Assembly: GCA_030068145.1 (NCBI GenBank)
Contig: JAPJBO010000286.1
Coordinates: 62,001-126,000 of the forward strand
Origin: Diplonema papillatum
Taxonomy: Eukaryota; Euglenozoa; Diplonemea; Diplonemida; Diplonemidae
Reading direction: 5' to 3'
Length of the DNA stretch: 64,000 nt
In this document: positions 9,313 to 20,417 of the stretch, piece after piece
Numbering within the stretch: the stretch's first letter is position 1
How the letters are laid out: every line of letters begins with the position of its first letter
Notes under the pieces: model-generated
Databases searched by the model: none
What the model saw: only the letters and a program-made list of their open reading frames with translations
Told to the model about the DNA's origin: nothing
Position numbers and translations under genes: made by a program

Positions 9313-9503
9313 CCGAGCTCAGATCGTTAAAAAAGTCATTATGACTTCGGCAACTACCAGAGCTCGGCTCGTTTAGATGAAGAATGGACAATTCAAATCG
9401 GTGTTTGACCTACAGTCTTCGACCTAATCAAGGAATCAAAGTATCGCGGAATCGGTGATATATCAGAGTCACATCATCCTACTTGATGCAGTTTTTTTGT
9501 TTT

Positions 9504-9780
9504 TGTATACGCCTGCTTTGTAGAAAATACTTTGAGGAGACTGCCGGCTGCGAAATCTCAAAGAGGGTCGAGTGTGGTACTCGTCGGCACGCCGATGACT
9601 CCCCACTATCGCAACGGTATTCCAATCTCGAAGGAGGGAACTGTGCTGTAGTCCACAAAACCCATTGGTAGGTAAATCTGGGTGAAGTGGTGCGAAGCGC
9701 TTAACATAAAATACCGCTTTGTCGTTGTATTGTTTCTCCCCCTCTAGCGAGGTAAGCACAAGGCAGCCCCTCGAGTACTT
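9504..9780 (+). repeat. family A solo repeat, long-A variant
   Basis: Diverged A-core-B copy, TGTATACGCCTGCTTTG to CTCGAGTACTT. It has an extra segment of about 70 bases in the A part containing GTGTGGTACTCGTCGGCACG and CCGATGACTCCCCACTATCG. The copy at 19273-19544 has the same extra segment. Confidence 0.75.
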
Positions 9781-10332
9781 CCTCGGTGCTCGATCAACGT
9801 TTCAAATAAGAAATCGCTTGGGATATGAATCGTGTCAACCCGTTGGTCGTCCGTTGATTCATCGTCAGTAGTGAAGGGGCTGAGCCGCTCCACTCCCGCC
9901 TCCTGGAGCTAACATCAATTGCCTGGTGCTGGCTTTACGGTTCATCCGTTCCCAGCAAAGAGGAAGGGATGCGCGCAAACGATGGGAGCAAGACTCGACT
10001 CGACTGGCGCAGATTGTCGCCAGACGATTAGTTGCATCTGAGCCTCAAAAGCTGCGCTCTGTCTTTCAATTCTAATTTCCGGTATCGAAACGCCTGTCAA
10101 CCGTTCACGGTCTATCATCCGAAGAGCATTGGCCGGCTCTGGGAGGGGGGTGGGCAAGATGGAACCAGCCCCAGGAACTCTGCAGTTAAAAAGCGGGTGT
10201 CGCACCCGCTTTTCGGGTACATGTTCACACGCGTTTTCGTGGTGGCACACACGCGGGTGTGTTTCGGGCCACACTCTCTTGACTTCAGCTTCCGAGGGCG
10301 AACTGCACCGTGCAGGGCGGCCTTTTATCTTT
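9781..10332. other. no recognised gene or repeat
   Basis: Nothing shared with the rest of the window except AAGCGGGTGTCGCACCCGCTT at about 10188-10208, a short perfect inverted repeat. Confidence 0.35.
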
Positions 10333-10620
10333 TACATAAGCGCCAGCTTGAAAGGAAATGCTCGACGATGCTGCCCGACAAAGAACAGAAGGGATCCCAA
10401 GTGCTGTATCTACCGAACCACGTGTTGAACGGACGTGAGGTCATGCGGGTTTACCCCTACACGACAAATCACACAAACACAACAGGTCAAAAGTCGTGAG
10501 TGAGAAAACAACACACGGTGGTGTAAGCGAAGAACAAATCAGATTGTGTTTGTATTGTATTTGCCCCTTATCTTATTTCCTCCCTTCCATTCGGAGTCGA
10601 AGCAGCTACGTCGAGTATTT
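10333..10620 (+). repeat. family C solo repeat
   Basis: Full-length copy, TACATAAGCGCCAGCTTGAA to CGTCGAGTATTT, very close to 1569-1859, with the variant core GTAAGCGAAGAACAAA at about 10525. A family J fragment (CACCTGAAACCACGTTCAGG) follows immediately. Confidence 0.85.
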
Positions 10621-10989
10621 CCACCTGAAACCACGTTCAGGTCCTTGGTTCAGGGTAGCGCTGTCCAGCGCAATTGAAAAAAGGTTCCCTTTCTTCAAGA
10701 TTACCCGATACCACTGTTTTACCTTCAACCATACTTCAACCTTCTTTCCCCTCTCCTCTCGCGGTGTACGGGTTTTTAAGACCGGCGCAGCGTCACCCGG
10801 GCGTCTTTCTGACATTCAGTAAAAACAACTACGCAAATTCTTCAAGTTCCGCGCTGTCATCATGGTCTTCCCGATTGCGCTCGACCGACTGATCGAGGGC
10901 ACTCGGGAAGGTGGGCATTACATCCTCGCAATCAGCCAAGACGCCGAGCGGGCGCCCACTGATGCCGACAACGTCGGTTCTCTTTTTTT

Positions 10990-11205
10990 TGTACAAGCGG
11001 CCGCTTTGTAGGAAATGCTCGAGGAGACTGCCAGTTGCGATAGATCAAAGGAGGTAAATGTGCTGTAGCCCACACGAAACACAGGTGAATCTGGGTTTAG
11101 TGGCGGGCGTAAGCGTTCAACAAAAAAGACCCACTTTGTAGTTGTATTGTTTTCTCCCCCTCTAGCCTCCTTCGAAATGAGCACAAGGCAGTCCCCCGAG
11201 TATTT
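10990..11205 (+). repeat. family A solo repeat
   Basis: Full A-core-B copy, TGTACAAGCGGCCGCTTTG to CCGAGTATTT, with an intact core near 11111. It is followed within 4 bases by a family C copy. Confidence 0.85.
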
Positions 11206-11208
11206 TTT

Positions 11209-11465
11209 TACGTAAGCGCCAGCTTGAAGGGAACTGCTCGACGATGCTGCCCGACAAAGAACAGAAGGGATCCCAAGTGCTGTAACTACCGGGCGTACCC
11301 CTACACGACAAATCACACAAACACAACAGGTCAAAGTCCTGAGTAAGAAAACAACACACGGTGGTGTAAGCGAAGAACAAATCAGATTGTGTTTGTATTG
11401 TATTTGCCCCTTGCCTCTATATTTCCTCCCTTCTATTCGGAGTCGAAGCAGCTACGTCGAGTATT
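11209..11465 (+). repeat. family C solo repeat joined to family A on both sides
   Basis: Starts TACGTAAGCGCCAGCTTGAA and ends CGTCGAGTATTT. A short internal deletion removes the CGAACCACGTGTTGAACGGA part present in other copies. It abuts family A at 11205, and TGTATAGGCACCTGC (a truncated family A start) follows at 11472. Confidence 0.85.
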
Positions 11466-11921
11466 TCTTTTTGTATAGGCACCTGCGGCAGTCAGTTGTG
11501 TCTGGCAGGTGAGCAGCGTCACCTCCCCTAGCGAGCTCTTGGATCAAGCTGCGTCTGATGCAGCTGTTGTATGGATCGCCTACATACACTCAGCCGCGCG
11601 TGCCTTCATTGCGAAGGTTACTGCTGCGGCCTTCTGGGTGGCAGCTGTGTCAGGTCAAGTAGCGAGATCTGAGGCCCTGTGATGGCTGAGTGCACACCTA
11701 AGCAGGGCTGCATCCTCGTGTTGTAGCCGTGTTGTGTATTAGGCTTCGTGGGGGCCTGGTCAACCACCTCATCACTATAGGGCACAAACCTTTGTCGACA
11801 GTGATTGGACAGTCGGGATTGCCGAGGCGGGTCTCCATGAAGAAGAAAATTGTAAAGCAAGACCTGCCCCCTGCGCCTGCTGTCTCCGGCTGCTTCGGCA
11901 GACGACACATACTACTACTAC
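11466..11921. other. no recognised gene
   Basis: After the truncated family A start there is no identifiable domain. An ACT trinucleotide run precedes the next family A copy. Confidence 0.35.
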
Positions 11922-12135
11922 TACTAAGCACCTGCGTTGAAGGTAGTTACTCGAGGAGGCCGCCAGTTGCAAAATCGCGAAGGAGCGAATTGCTTTTAGC
12001 CACACGAAACACAGGCAAGTCTGGGTTAGTGCTGGGCGTGAGCGTTCAACGAAAAGTACCCATTTTGTCGTCAGCATTTTTTCTCCCCCTCTAGCCTCCG
12101 TCGAAATAAACACAGGGCAGCGCCCCTCGAGTATT
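11922..12135 (+). repeat. family A solo repeat, diverged
   Basis: Begins in an ACT run (CTACTAAGCACCTGCGTTGA) and ends CCTCGAGTATTT. The core is changed to GTGAGCGTTCAACGAA. A 26-base T run separates it from the next copy. Confidence 0.75.
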
Positions 12136-12154
12136 TTTTTTTTTTTTTTTTTTT

Positions 12155-12366
12155 TGAACAAGCACCTGCTTTGTAAGAAATGCTTGGGGAGACTGCCACT
12201 TGCGATAGATCAAAGGAGGTAAATGTGCTGTAGCCCACACGAAACACAGGCATAGCTGGGTTTAGTGGCGGGCGTAAGCGTTCAACATAAAAGACCACTT
12301 TGTAGTTGTATTGTTTCTCCCCCTCTAGCCTCCTTCGAAGTAAGCACAAGGCAGCCCTCGAGTATT
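12155..12366 (+). repeat. family A solo repeat, tandem to the previous copy
   Basis: TGAACAAGCACCTGCTTTG to CCTCGAGTATTT, with core GTAAGCGTTCAACATA. It lies head to tail with 11922-12135. Confidence 0.85.
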
Positions 12367-13146
12367 TTGGTGCCGGGTTTTGAGATTTGAAGGGAGTGTG
12401 CCTGTATGGTGGCATGGCGTGACACGGCACTCCACTTGTCTTCATTCCTTCTGTTCAGCAAAATTAAGAAGCATTGCATTCCTGTCGTAACTGTGGCAGC
12501 AGCTCTCGAATCTAAGTCTCATGCAGCTGCTGGATAAGGTAGCGACTACAGCAGGGATGCAGATTTGGTGTCGGCGCGGAGCCTGAAAGCATGACTGCGC
12601 CACGATTAACGCCAACCGGCCAGGCATCGAAACTGTCTCATCTGAACCAGGGGGGACAAGGAAGGATGGTTTTCCTCGTAACACCGACTGATTGCAAACT
12701 CGAAAGAGAAGGCCGACCGCGTGCTTGGGAGGAAATTGATCGAACGATCATGTTCACTCACATACAGGCTAGCTTCTCCCGGCACGTACAAACACGACAG
12801 CAGCCAGAGCTCAGAATTGTGACTGCAGTCACAGTTCGCTACGAGAAACGATATCTCTGCCATAGAGAAACAAAGGAGAAAATGAGAGGCGGTGTGAATT
12901 TGTCTCAACATGGAACTATGATTTCTGTCATCCCCGGCCGCCTTCGCAACTCAGCAAACTGTACTTTTTGAGCTCCGCAATCGGCCTCGTAGCCGAGCGG
13001 ACTGGATGTGTTTTCGTGCCGTCCACACTGGGAACTCACTCTTTATCGGAACCCAAGCAATGCCTCCGACCGTGGTGAAGAAGCAAAAACCGAGCCAGCG
13101 AGCTTTTTGTGTGCCAAACAAAAAAGGGTTTTGCTCTCTCTTTTAT
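12367..13146. other. no recognised gene or repeat
   Basis: Open frames up to 126 codons exist on the plus strand and overlap frames on the minus strand. None shows a known domain. Confidence 0.35.
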
Positions 13147-13280
13147 TTTTAGCCACCATGCAAAATGTGTGAGGAAACTGAACCGCCCAAGTAGGACCTT
13201 CTGATCATGATCATGTGCCAAATCTGCCACCTGAAACCACGTCCAGGATTTGGGCTCAGGGCAGTGCGGTCAACGAAAAC
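13147..13280 (+). repeat. family J repeat
   Basis: About 130 bp: TTTTTAGCCACCATGCAAAA, GAACCGCCCAAGTAGGACCT, CATGATCATG, CACCTGAAACCACGTCCAGG and GTGCGGTCAACGAAAAC. It is nearly identical to 37732-37866. Diverged copies are at 34750-34880 and a 3' piece at 10621-10680. Confidence 0.8.
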
Positions 13281-13482
13281 TCGCCTTGTAGGAAATGCTT
13301 GAGGAGACTGCCAGTTGCGGTAGACCAAAGGAGGTAAATGTGCTGTAGCCCACACGAAACATACGTAAATCTGGGTTTAGTGGCGGGCGTAAGCGTTCAA
13401 CAAAAAAAGACCCACTTTGTAGTTGTATTGTTTTCTCCCCTTCGCCTCCTTCGAAATGAGCACAAGGCAGTCCCTCGAGTAT
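13281..13482 (+). repeat. family A solo repeat, 5' truncated
   Basis: Starts at CCTTGTAGGAAATGCTTGAG directly after the family J end, so about 15 bases of the A end are missing. The core GTAAGCGTTCAACAAA is intact and the copy ends CCTCGAGTAT. Confidence 0.8.
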
Positions 13483-13667
13483 ATTCCGCTAAGAATACCA
13501 GAAATAGCAGAAACGTAGAAGCCCTACCCGAACCTCGAAACAAACCCTCCAACAGTGGGATGACACACGTGCTGTCGTCGGGAGGAGAAGCAGGCTGTTT
13601 CGAACTGTACCGTACGTTGCCCTCACCTCACGTCTCCATTGTTTCCTTTTGCGCGCTAGAGCAATCT

Positions 13668-13770
13668 CTAGCGGGTTGCCCTTCAACGTATTGTTGAAGG
13701 CTCAAAAAGACGCTGACATCATGTTTCGGAGGTGATCAGAATTCCGATTCTGAAATAATCAGGGCAAGGT
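13668..13770 (+). repeat. family B fragment
   Basis: GCGGGTTGCCCTTCAACGTA, TTGAAGGCTCAAAAAGACGC and GTGATCAGAATTCCGATTCT, a diverged head of family B. Confidence 0.7.
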
Positions 13771-14250
13771 ACGAGCACTCAGGCAAGGTGCACTGAAGGG
13801 AACATTTCCGGAATAGCGGTTGCACGTGAAGAGCGAAGCCAGTGAAAGAAATCGTGAATCCAGGAACCGGGTCTGGTTTCCTTTACACACGGAGAACAAG
13901 GGCATCTGCCTCAAAATCTTCACCCATCGTCGATTAGTTGGTGCTGACTTCGTTTATTAGTGCAAACGTTCTTGCGAGAACTAGCAGCTGGTGGCTTGCG
14001 GGGGTAGTCGCACCCATTTTTGCACAAGCATAAATAAACTCGTAGGGACCGCCGGGTGCTTATTCAAAGTCTTTTTTGACGGAGAGGCAAGAGGGGGGAG
14101 GAAGAACCAAAACACAACTGCAAAAAGGCGTTTTTCTGCAATGGACCTGCTCAAGCTCTGGTCGCGGGACCCTAGCGACTGACGATTTCAAAAAGGTCGT
14201 CCAGTCACGTGAGGTTCACGCTTCAAAGGCATGGATTGATTTTCGTACGT

Positions 14251-14306
14251 AACAATCTTGCGGGTTGCCCTTCAATGTATTGTGCAGGCTAAAAAGACGT
14301 AGGCAC
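14251..14306 (+). repeat. family B head fragment
   Basis: AACAATCTTGCGGGTTGCCC followed by TTCAATGTATTGTGCAGGCT and AAAAAGACGTAGGC. It is cut off by an ACT run. Confidence 0.8.
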
Positions 14307-15060
14307 ATACTACTACTACTACTACCGGCTCGCGTAGCGAGCCGGAAGAAACGGTGTATCCCATCAAGCTCAGACGTTCAAGCCAGCCAGCCTCCTCCTT
14401 CACCACCGTCGCAATTCTTCGAATTGAGAGGTCAGCAATTAGTGGATTTCTGATTAGTGGAGCAATTCATTATTTGTTCGCGATTCTTGGGGATCCACTG
14501 ATTAGAAATCCACTACTTAGAGTGCAGTGTGCAGTAACGGCGAGTGAACAGTGCAGAGAGACGGAGAACGAGGCGCGCATAATCGCGCGGTGACAACAAA
14601 GAGAGCAACAAAGGGCCCAAGTCCCCTGTTCCTTATTCACAGAGTCTTGTTCTCCCTTTTTTTTCTCCGTCCCATCTTCGACGAAGAAGACTTGACGATG
14701 CTTGCAGCAGTGTCCTGCAGTCAAACTGAGGTTCCCTCCCCAAACCCACAAGCTGTATCGTCAGCGTGGGAAACGGGAACAAGAACCGAAGGGATCCCAA
14801 GTGCTGTAGCTACCGAAAACGTGTTGAACGAGGTAGATCATGCGGGTCTCCCTGCTCTGCCGTGAAATTCCTATCAGGGTAGGGTCAAGGGATCGAATCC
14901 GGGGGGATCTGACAGCAAACGAAAATTCGTTCTGACTCACGGGGGTGCTATTCCGGAGGAGGGTGTTATCTGCTGATTCCGTTGCGGCGTTGTTCGTTTT
15001 GTGTCGCGCCGCCGCGCCAAGGCGTCAAAAAAGCTGGAGTTAAAAAAAGCCACGTACTGA
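14307..15060. other. no recognised gene; family C fragment at 14781-14850
   Basis: The only shared sequence is a 70-base internal piece of family C (ACCGAAGGGATCCCAAGTGC, GTGTTGAACG, TCATGCGGGTCT). GGGATCGAATCC at 14889 looks like a tRNA B box, but no A box or cloverleaf is present upstream. Confidence 0.4.
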
Positions 15061-15064
15061 TGTT

Positions 15065-15281
<217 letters not shown>

Positions 15282-15417
15282 GGCTTGCTCCGCGCGCACG
15301 GCGCAACGACTTACGCCCGCCGTAGTAGTACGGGATAGTAGTGGGGCGACCGGATACTCCTCGGAGAGATGGTCCCTGCACTCTAACTCGTCTCTCTCTC
15401 TCTCTCTCGTATTTTCT
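15282..15417 (+). repeat. family F repeat, copy 1
   Basis: About 135 bp almost identical to 29403-29540: GGCGCAACGACTTACGCCCG, CCGTAGTAGTACGGGATAGT, CGACCGGATACTCCTCGGAG, ending in a CT run. Another family E copy follows at 15500. Confidence 0.85.
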
Positions 15418-15499
15418 CGTAGAGTAGTGCTTGGGTTTCGCGACACAACTTTTTATTTGAGTTCTGTTCTCTCTATTGGGCATTCCCCCCCTTCCCACG

Positions 15500-15740
15500 T
15501 GTAGGGGCATTCTCCCCGTGACGGATTCGCCTGTGCTCTAGAAGCACGGGTGGTCCTGGCTGTGATGAGCTACGAACAGCCGCCTGACCAGCCAGACTCG
15601 CACCGCAGTCCTGTCTGCAGACACTCAGGTTCTGCGCTGATGGTCCGCCTTGTGTGTCCGTGGCTTAAAGGACCGAAACACGGCGCAGACGGGACCAGTG
15701 CGGCGTTGGGCACATACCCATTCCAAGCACGTTCTTGCAA
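15500..15740 (+). repeat. family E repeat, copy 2
   Basis: GTAGGGGCATTCTCCCCGTG to CACGTTCTTGCAA. It lacks three bases (GAT) present in the other two copies in the TGATGATGGTCCGCC region. Confidence 0.85.
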
Positions 15741-16107
15741 TCCCCCCCGCGAAAACCCGGGGATTGGCAAGCCAAAGAGAGTTACAGTAGTGAGTAGAGA
15801 AGAGAACGAGTGTGAAAGAATGGAGGTAGCACAGACCACCAGCAGCGGAGGCCACCGCAAAAATATTTCTTACCTTTTCCTTATCCCTCAAAACCAGCAC
15901 CAATAACAACGACCCCCCGCGAGCAAACCCCGGTAATCACTCGGGTAGGCGAACAAGCACGGTGTGAAGTCCAGCCTCAAGAAGCTTTGTGACTCGGGCA
16001 CACCCTCTTTAACTCCAGCTTCTGAGGCTGGACCGCGCCGTGCACCTGCACGTGGAGAGGTAAATTCATATGCCCGACGTCAAGCCAGCAGAACATCCGA
16101 AAAAAGA

Positions 16108-16266
16108 CAGGCGCTTCGTTTTGTTTGTGCGTGCCGGTTGATCGTTTTCCCACTTGTATTTACCCTGTGTGTATTCAGGTAAGGAATTCTGATCAACCAC
16201 CAAAACACGCTGCCTACGTCTTTTTAGCCATGCACAATACATTGAAGGGCAACCCACAAGATTGTT
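16108..16266 (-). repeat. family B repeat, reverse orientation
   Basis: On the minus strand: AACAATCTTGTGGGTTGCCC, AAAAGACGTAGGCAGCGTG, TGATCAGAATTCCTTACCTG and AAACGATCAACCGGCACGCA. With 16921-17230 it forms an inverted pair about 650 bases apart. Confidence 0.85.
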
Positions 16267-16562
16267 AGTACTAAAAAAAGAACTGAGCAAGCAGCAGTGG
16301 GTGGCAGTGCAGTCGAGAGAAGCACGAGTTAGGCGTGTACTGTCGCAATGTCCGGGGGCCTACAACCCCTCCCACGCTCTCAACACAGTGTTCCGCATGC
16401 CTGTCTGTGTGGGCTTTGCTGCGCTCGGGGACCATGCTACTTTCCGGGGCGGGAGAAATCTGAAGAAAAAGAGGGCCCCGGTTCCACATGGTTCCATACC
16501 GCTATTTCCGGAGTCTTGCACTCCCTTTTTCTCTCATCTTTCTCGTCTTCTTATCAGTGGTA

Positions 16563-16720
16563 CGGTCCTTTGACAGAGTGAGCCGATGCCTCGCATCTCA
16601 CCTTTAAAACTCGGCTGGGTCACGCACGCTCTTGTCAGACACACTGCCAGACGCTAGCGTCTGGCAGTGTGCATGCGTGTTACCATCGTTGGGTGGTATG
16701 GACAAGGAGCTTCATCGGTC
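16563..16720 (+). repeat. family H repeat containing a 32-bp perfect palindrome
   Basis: GGTCCTTTGACAGAGTGAGC, GCATCTCACCTTTAAAACTC and GTTGGGTGGTATGGACAAGG are shared with 60486-60640, and in part with 44325-44460. At 16640-16671 CACACTGCCAGACGCT is followed at once by its exact reverse complement, and the other copies lack this palindrome. Confidence 0.7.
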
Positions 16721-16920
16721 ACTCGCTTCCCTTTTGTTGTTGCGCTAGTAGGAAGTCATGCGCAAAGCAACTGAGTACCACACGGCGGACCCCCCACCGG
16801 ATGGGGGAGCGTTTGTGCGGTCGTTTGTGCGGTCGTTTGTGCGATCCGCATTTATCTCGTTTACCTTGTATTTTAGAGTTAATTTTGCCTGGGAAATGCG
16901 GGAGTGGGACTCCCGCACTT

Positions 16921-17230
16921 TTTAGTACTAACAATCTTGCGGCTTGCCCTTCAATGTAATGGGCAGGCTAAAAAAGACGTAGGCAGCGTGTTTTGGTGGT
17001 TGATCAGAATTCCTTATCTGAATATACACAGGGTAAATACGAGTGGGAAAACGATCAACGCACGCACAAACAAAATGAAGCGCCTGTCGAGGGGTCTCTA
17101 GGTAGCTTCGCTGGCTGTGGTGGACGTGGACCGGCTGATTTGGGGCTTGGCTTTGACTGGCTTGGCCGGTGAACCGACCGGCTGGCTACCTACGACAGCT
17201 AAGCAACCCGCGTACCTTCTGATCATACAC
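16921..17230 (+). repeat. family B repeat, long copy
   Basis: Starts TTTTTAGTACTAACAATCTT and covers the same range as 8998-9312, ending near CTTCTGATCATACAC. There is a 6-base duplication (GTGGACGTGGACCGG). Confidence 0.85.
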
Positions 17231-18544
17231 GCATTCACTTTACATGATTTTCAACGAAACAACGCATTTCTTTGTGGCCCCGGCCATTTAGGTCACGCAA
17301 ACTACTTTCCGCGAAGACGTTTTTGAACGGTTTCGAACAATTTAAGTCCACTGCCCGAGCTGAGATCGTTTGAAATAGCTATTTTATTACCGGAAAATAA
17401 GAAGCATTTATTCGGCAAGATAGTTTCCGTTTATTTTGTCGAGGTGTCGGTCTTAGTCCCGAGGGAGGCCCGAGGGGGGGTTTGCAACCCCGAGCCACGA
17501 GCGGACTACGTTGTTTCATTACCGGCTGCGGAATTTTTTTTCCCGGGCTGGGCTTCGGTCTAGCTCTCACAGCGTCATTCTAGTGGCTTCGGTTTAGCTC
17601 TCGTGGCTTCATTCTTGTTTTCGCACTCTTCAGGCCCTGATATGCTACGAAAATCACCTTCTTGTGTTGTGAGCATCCTTTGCAATCAAACGTCCTTGAT
17701 GTGGATTCTGCGCAATTCAGCACAGCGCAAGCCACCGCAGTACACAAGGATCGCGAGAGCTCTTGGTTGTGTGTCTACACCATTCCCAGCTTGCGTTTCG
17801 ACTTGCACGAATTGATCGGTCTGCTCTGGTGTGAAGACTTCACTTTCCTCGAAATGTGCACCTGCTGTGCAGGTCTTGAGGCTCTTCCTCGCGGTTTCAC
17901 CGTGAAGTGTCGTGTTATTACATCAGCATGCATAGTCGCTGTGAATCCTCTTGCGGAGCGCCTCGAGGTGTCCCTGTGAGCCGGTTTTACCCGCCAGAAA
18001 CCCATTTGCTGCCCCTTTCAAGTGGTTTTATGCACCGAAACCCTATTTGTAGACGGTACCTGCCCCTATTTTCCCGCTTTGCGCCCAGTAGAAATTGCCG
18101 GGAAAATGAGCCCGCTGTCCACACTCCCTTTTTCTCACTTTCTCGTTCTCTTCCGAAGATGGCCGGATGCTAGCATCGAACACGCACGGTGAACTCCAGC
18201 CACGTGCGAAACACACGAAGCAGTCTAGAGAAAGAAAAAACCTCCCCCCCCCCCCCTCTGCATTCCGCGAAGAAGACTTGATGCTAGCATCAAACACATG
18301 AGAGGCAAGTAGCGCCTGAACACGAAACTAAGATTTTCCCCCCCAAAAATTACTTACATATTCTCCACGGGTACCTAGTGTGCCCAGAGAGCCTTTTCAA
18401 CAGACTAACCTCCCTGAATTTTTAAATTTTTTTTTATTTACTTCTATTCGCGATTCCTTGCTACGTTAATTGTAGCACCCCACCCGTATTGCAATACGAT
18501 ATAGTTACGGATATTCAACCTGCGCAAACCATAAGCAGCACCGC
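17231..18544. other. no recognised gene or repeat
   Basis: The word GATGCTAGCATC(A/G)AACAC occurs twice (about 18167 and 18281), giving a weak local repeat. There is a 14-C run near 18245. No domain is visible. Confidence 0.35.
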
Positions 18545-18832
18545 AAATACACGAAAAGAGACGGTCAGACGGTACCAAGAAGACAGACAGTCACCTACTG
18601 CGGCACCATACTGAGGAGGGCCTACCGTAAGTAAGGTATGTGGACAATGGCCGAAACCACCAATGACCAACGACCAAGGTACCCACCGATCCTCTTACCT
18701 CGTGTAACCACCACTCTTACGACACTCAGAGCACAAAGAATATCTTCCCTTAACGACGAAGGTCACCCGGAGACTTTAAAACCCCGGAGTTTCAAGCGAA
18801 CTTTCACTATAAAAAAAAAAAAGGATCGACGG
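18545..18832 (+). repeat. family D repeat, longer 3' fragment
   Basis: Shared with 38495-38740: GACAGACAGTCACCTACTGC, GGAGGGCCTACCGTAAGTAA, GTACCCACCGATCCTCTTAC and the 3' end GTCACCCGGAGACTTTAAAA, CAAGCGAACTTTCACTATAA plus an A run. This copy is followed head to tail by a more diverged one at 18845-19105. Confidence 0.8.
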
Positions 18833-18844
18833 TAACACAAAAAA

Positions 18845-19105
18845 CACGAGAAGAGGCGGTTCTACGGTACCAAGAAGACTATCCGCCACCCACCTACTAC
18901 GGCGCCATGCTGAGGATTTGTGCATGCTAATCCACCATGTGGCTCATGCTGAGGTGGGTGGAGAATGGCTGAAACCACCAACGATCGTACCCACCGATCC
19001 TCTTACCTCGTAACCGCCTTTAAGAACACGCCCGCGAATCCCGAGTGCTGCCAGTCACCCGGAAACCAAAACCCCGGAGTTCAAAACTTGCACTTTAAAA
19101 AGGAC
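18845..19105 (+). repeat. family D repeat, diverged tandem copy
   Basis: Repeats the order of the previous copy (ACGGTACCAAGAAGAC, TACCCACCGATCCTCTTACC, CACCCGGAAACC, CCCCGGAGTTCAAAACTT) with substitutions and small deletions. Confidence 0.65.
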
Positions 19106-19272
19106 GCGCAACCGACAAAGAGTGCTACAACCTTGCTTACCCCTTGTTTCCAGAATTTTCAAAATCAAAGGCAACAAAGACTTGCCCCGCTTCAACCGGA
19201 GACTCAAGCATCCCGGCTTCTGAAAACTCGTCTACGAGTCGCCGTACTGTGTGACCGGTCTTTTTTAATTCT

Positions 19273-19544
19273 TGTATAAGCACCTGCTTTGTAGGAAATA
19301 TTTGAGGAGGCTGCCAGTTGCGAAAGATCAAAGGGGGTGTGGTACTCATCGGCATGCCGATGACTCCCCACTGTCGCAACAACATTCCAAGATCAAAGGA
19401 GGTAAATGTGCTACGAAACACAGGTACATCTGGGTTTAGTGACGGGCGTAAGCGTGCAACAAAAAAGACCCACTTTGTAGTTGTCATGTTTTCTCCCCGT
19501 CGAGCATCCTTCGAAGTAAGCACAAGGCAGCCCCTCGAGTATTT
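19273..19544 (+). repeat. family A solo repeat, long-A variant
   Basis: TGTATAAGCACCTGCTTTG to CCTCGAGTATTT. It shares the extra A-part segment of 9504-9780; here that segment includes the perfect palindrome ATCGGCATGCCGAT. The core is GTAAGCGTGCAACAAA. Confidence 0.8.
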
Positions 19545-19712
19545 TACCAAACATGAAATGTTGAAGGAAATGAGAAGCTCGCCGCCGCAAACCGTGGTGT
19601 TTTCATTTAGGAAAACATAATTAGCCATACTTCAACTCACTTTGCGTCCTGAATCCAGCTTGACGTAAAAACGATCAGGCACTGCGTTCAACGAAAACAA
19701 CTCTCTCTTCCC

Positions 19713-19752
<40 letters not shown>

Positions 19753-20276
19753 CCATCATCATTAGTTTTGTATCAGCCGCGGTTGTGCGAGTGACGAGCT
19801 CTTCTTTTTCGGAAAATATGCTTGTTTCATCAGCTTCGGCTGACACTATTTGCGCACTCAATCGTGGTTAAGAAGACGTACGAAAACCTAGACACAAGTA
19901 TATCTCAAAGCATCTGCAGAATAACACGCAAAGCCTAGGCATAAACCTGTTCCACGTTTCTTGTCTGGGGACTGTACGACGAAAAGAAAGTGACCAACGG
20001 GGCTGGGACAGCTTTACCTTCGCCTCGCAGCCAGGCTTGACTTAATAGCCACACTGCCTGGGGTACGATACAGAGCAAGCTTTTTCTTTCGGTTCCGCAA
20101 AAGCCTCAACAACCCCCCGTGCTGACCAAATCCTTCCCTCTCCCCCCCCCATCTGCTCCCCTTTTTTTTGTGGATCCCCTGCTCAACATGTATGCACGTG
20201 GGGGGCCCAGGGCCACATTCATTGCGAATGTGTTCGTGGTGTCGGTCGCAGGAGTCTTTTTTTTGGCTAGCCAAAG
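19545..20276. other. no gene; ATC microsatellite and a repeat shared with 2970-3090
   Basis: An ATC run of about 16 units lies at 19717-19764. Around 19845-19960 the sequence repeats 2978-3090 (ATTTGCGCACT, GTGGTTAAGAAGACG, CTCAAAGCATCT). Confidence 0.5.
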
Positions 20277-20417
20277 TTTGTTTGTGCGTGCCGGTTGATC
20301 GTTTTCCCACTTGTATTTACCCTGTGTGTATTCAGGTAAGGACCACCAAAACACGCTGCCTACGTCTTTTTAGCCTGCACAATACATTGAAGGGCAACCC
20401 ACAAGATTGTTAGTACT
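20277..20417 (-). repeat. family B repeat, reverse orientation
   Basis: Minus-strand copy nearly identical to 16108-16266 in its first 140 bases, including the GGGTTGCCCTTCAATGTATT head. A short deletion removes the AGAATTC block. Confidence 0.85.

Noticed and set aside
9122..9376. Short frame (IWGLALTGL...) conserved between 9.1 and 17.1 kb
   Set aside because: The conservation is that of the family B repeat as a whole; silent and non-silent positions are equally kept.
14880..14905. B-box-like GGGATCGAATCC as a tRNA gene
   Set aside because: No A box, D-arm or acceptor stem at the right distance.
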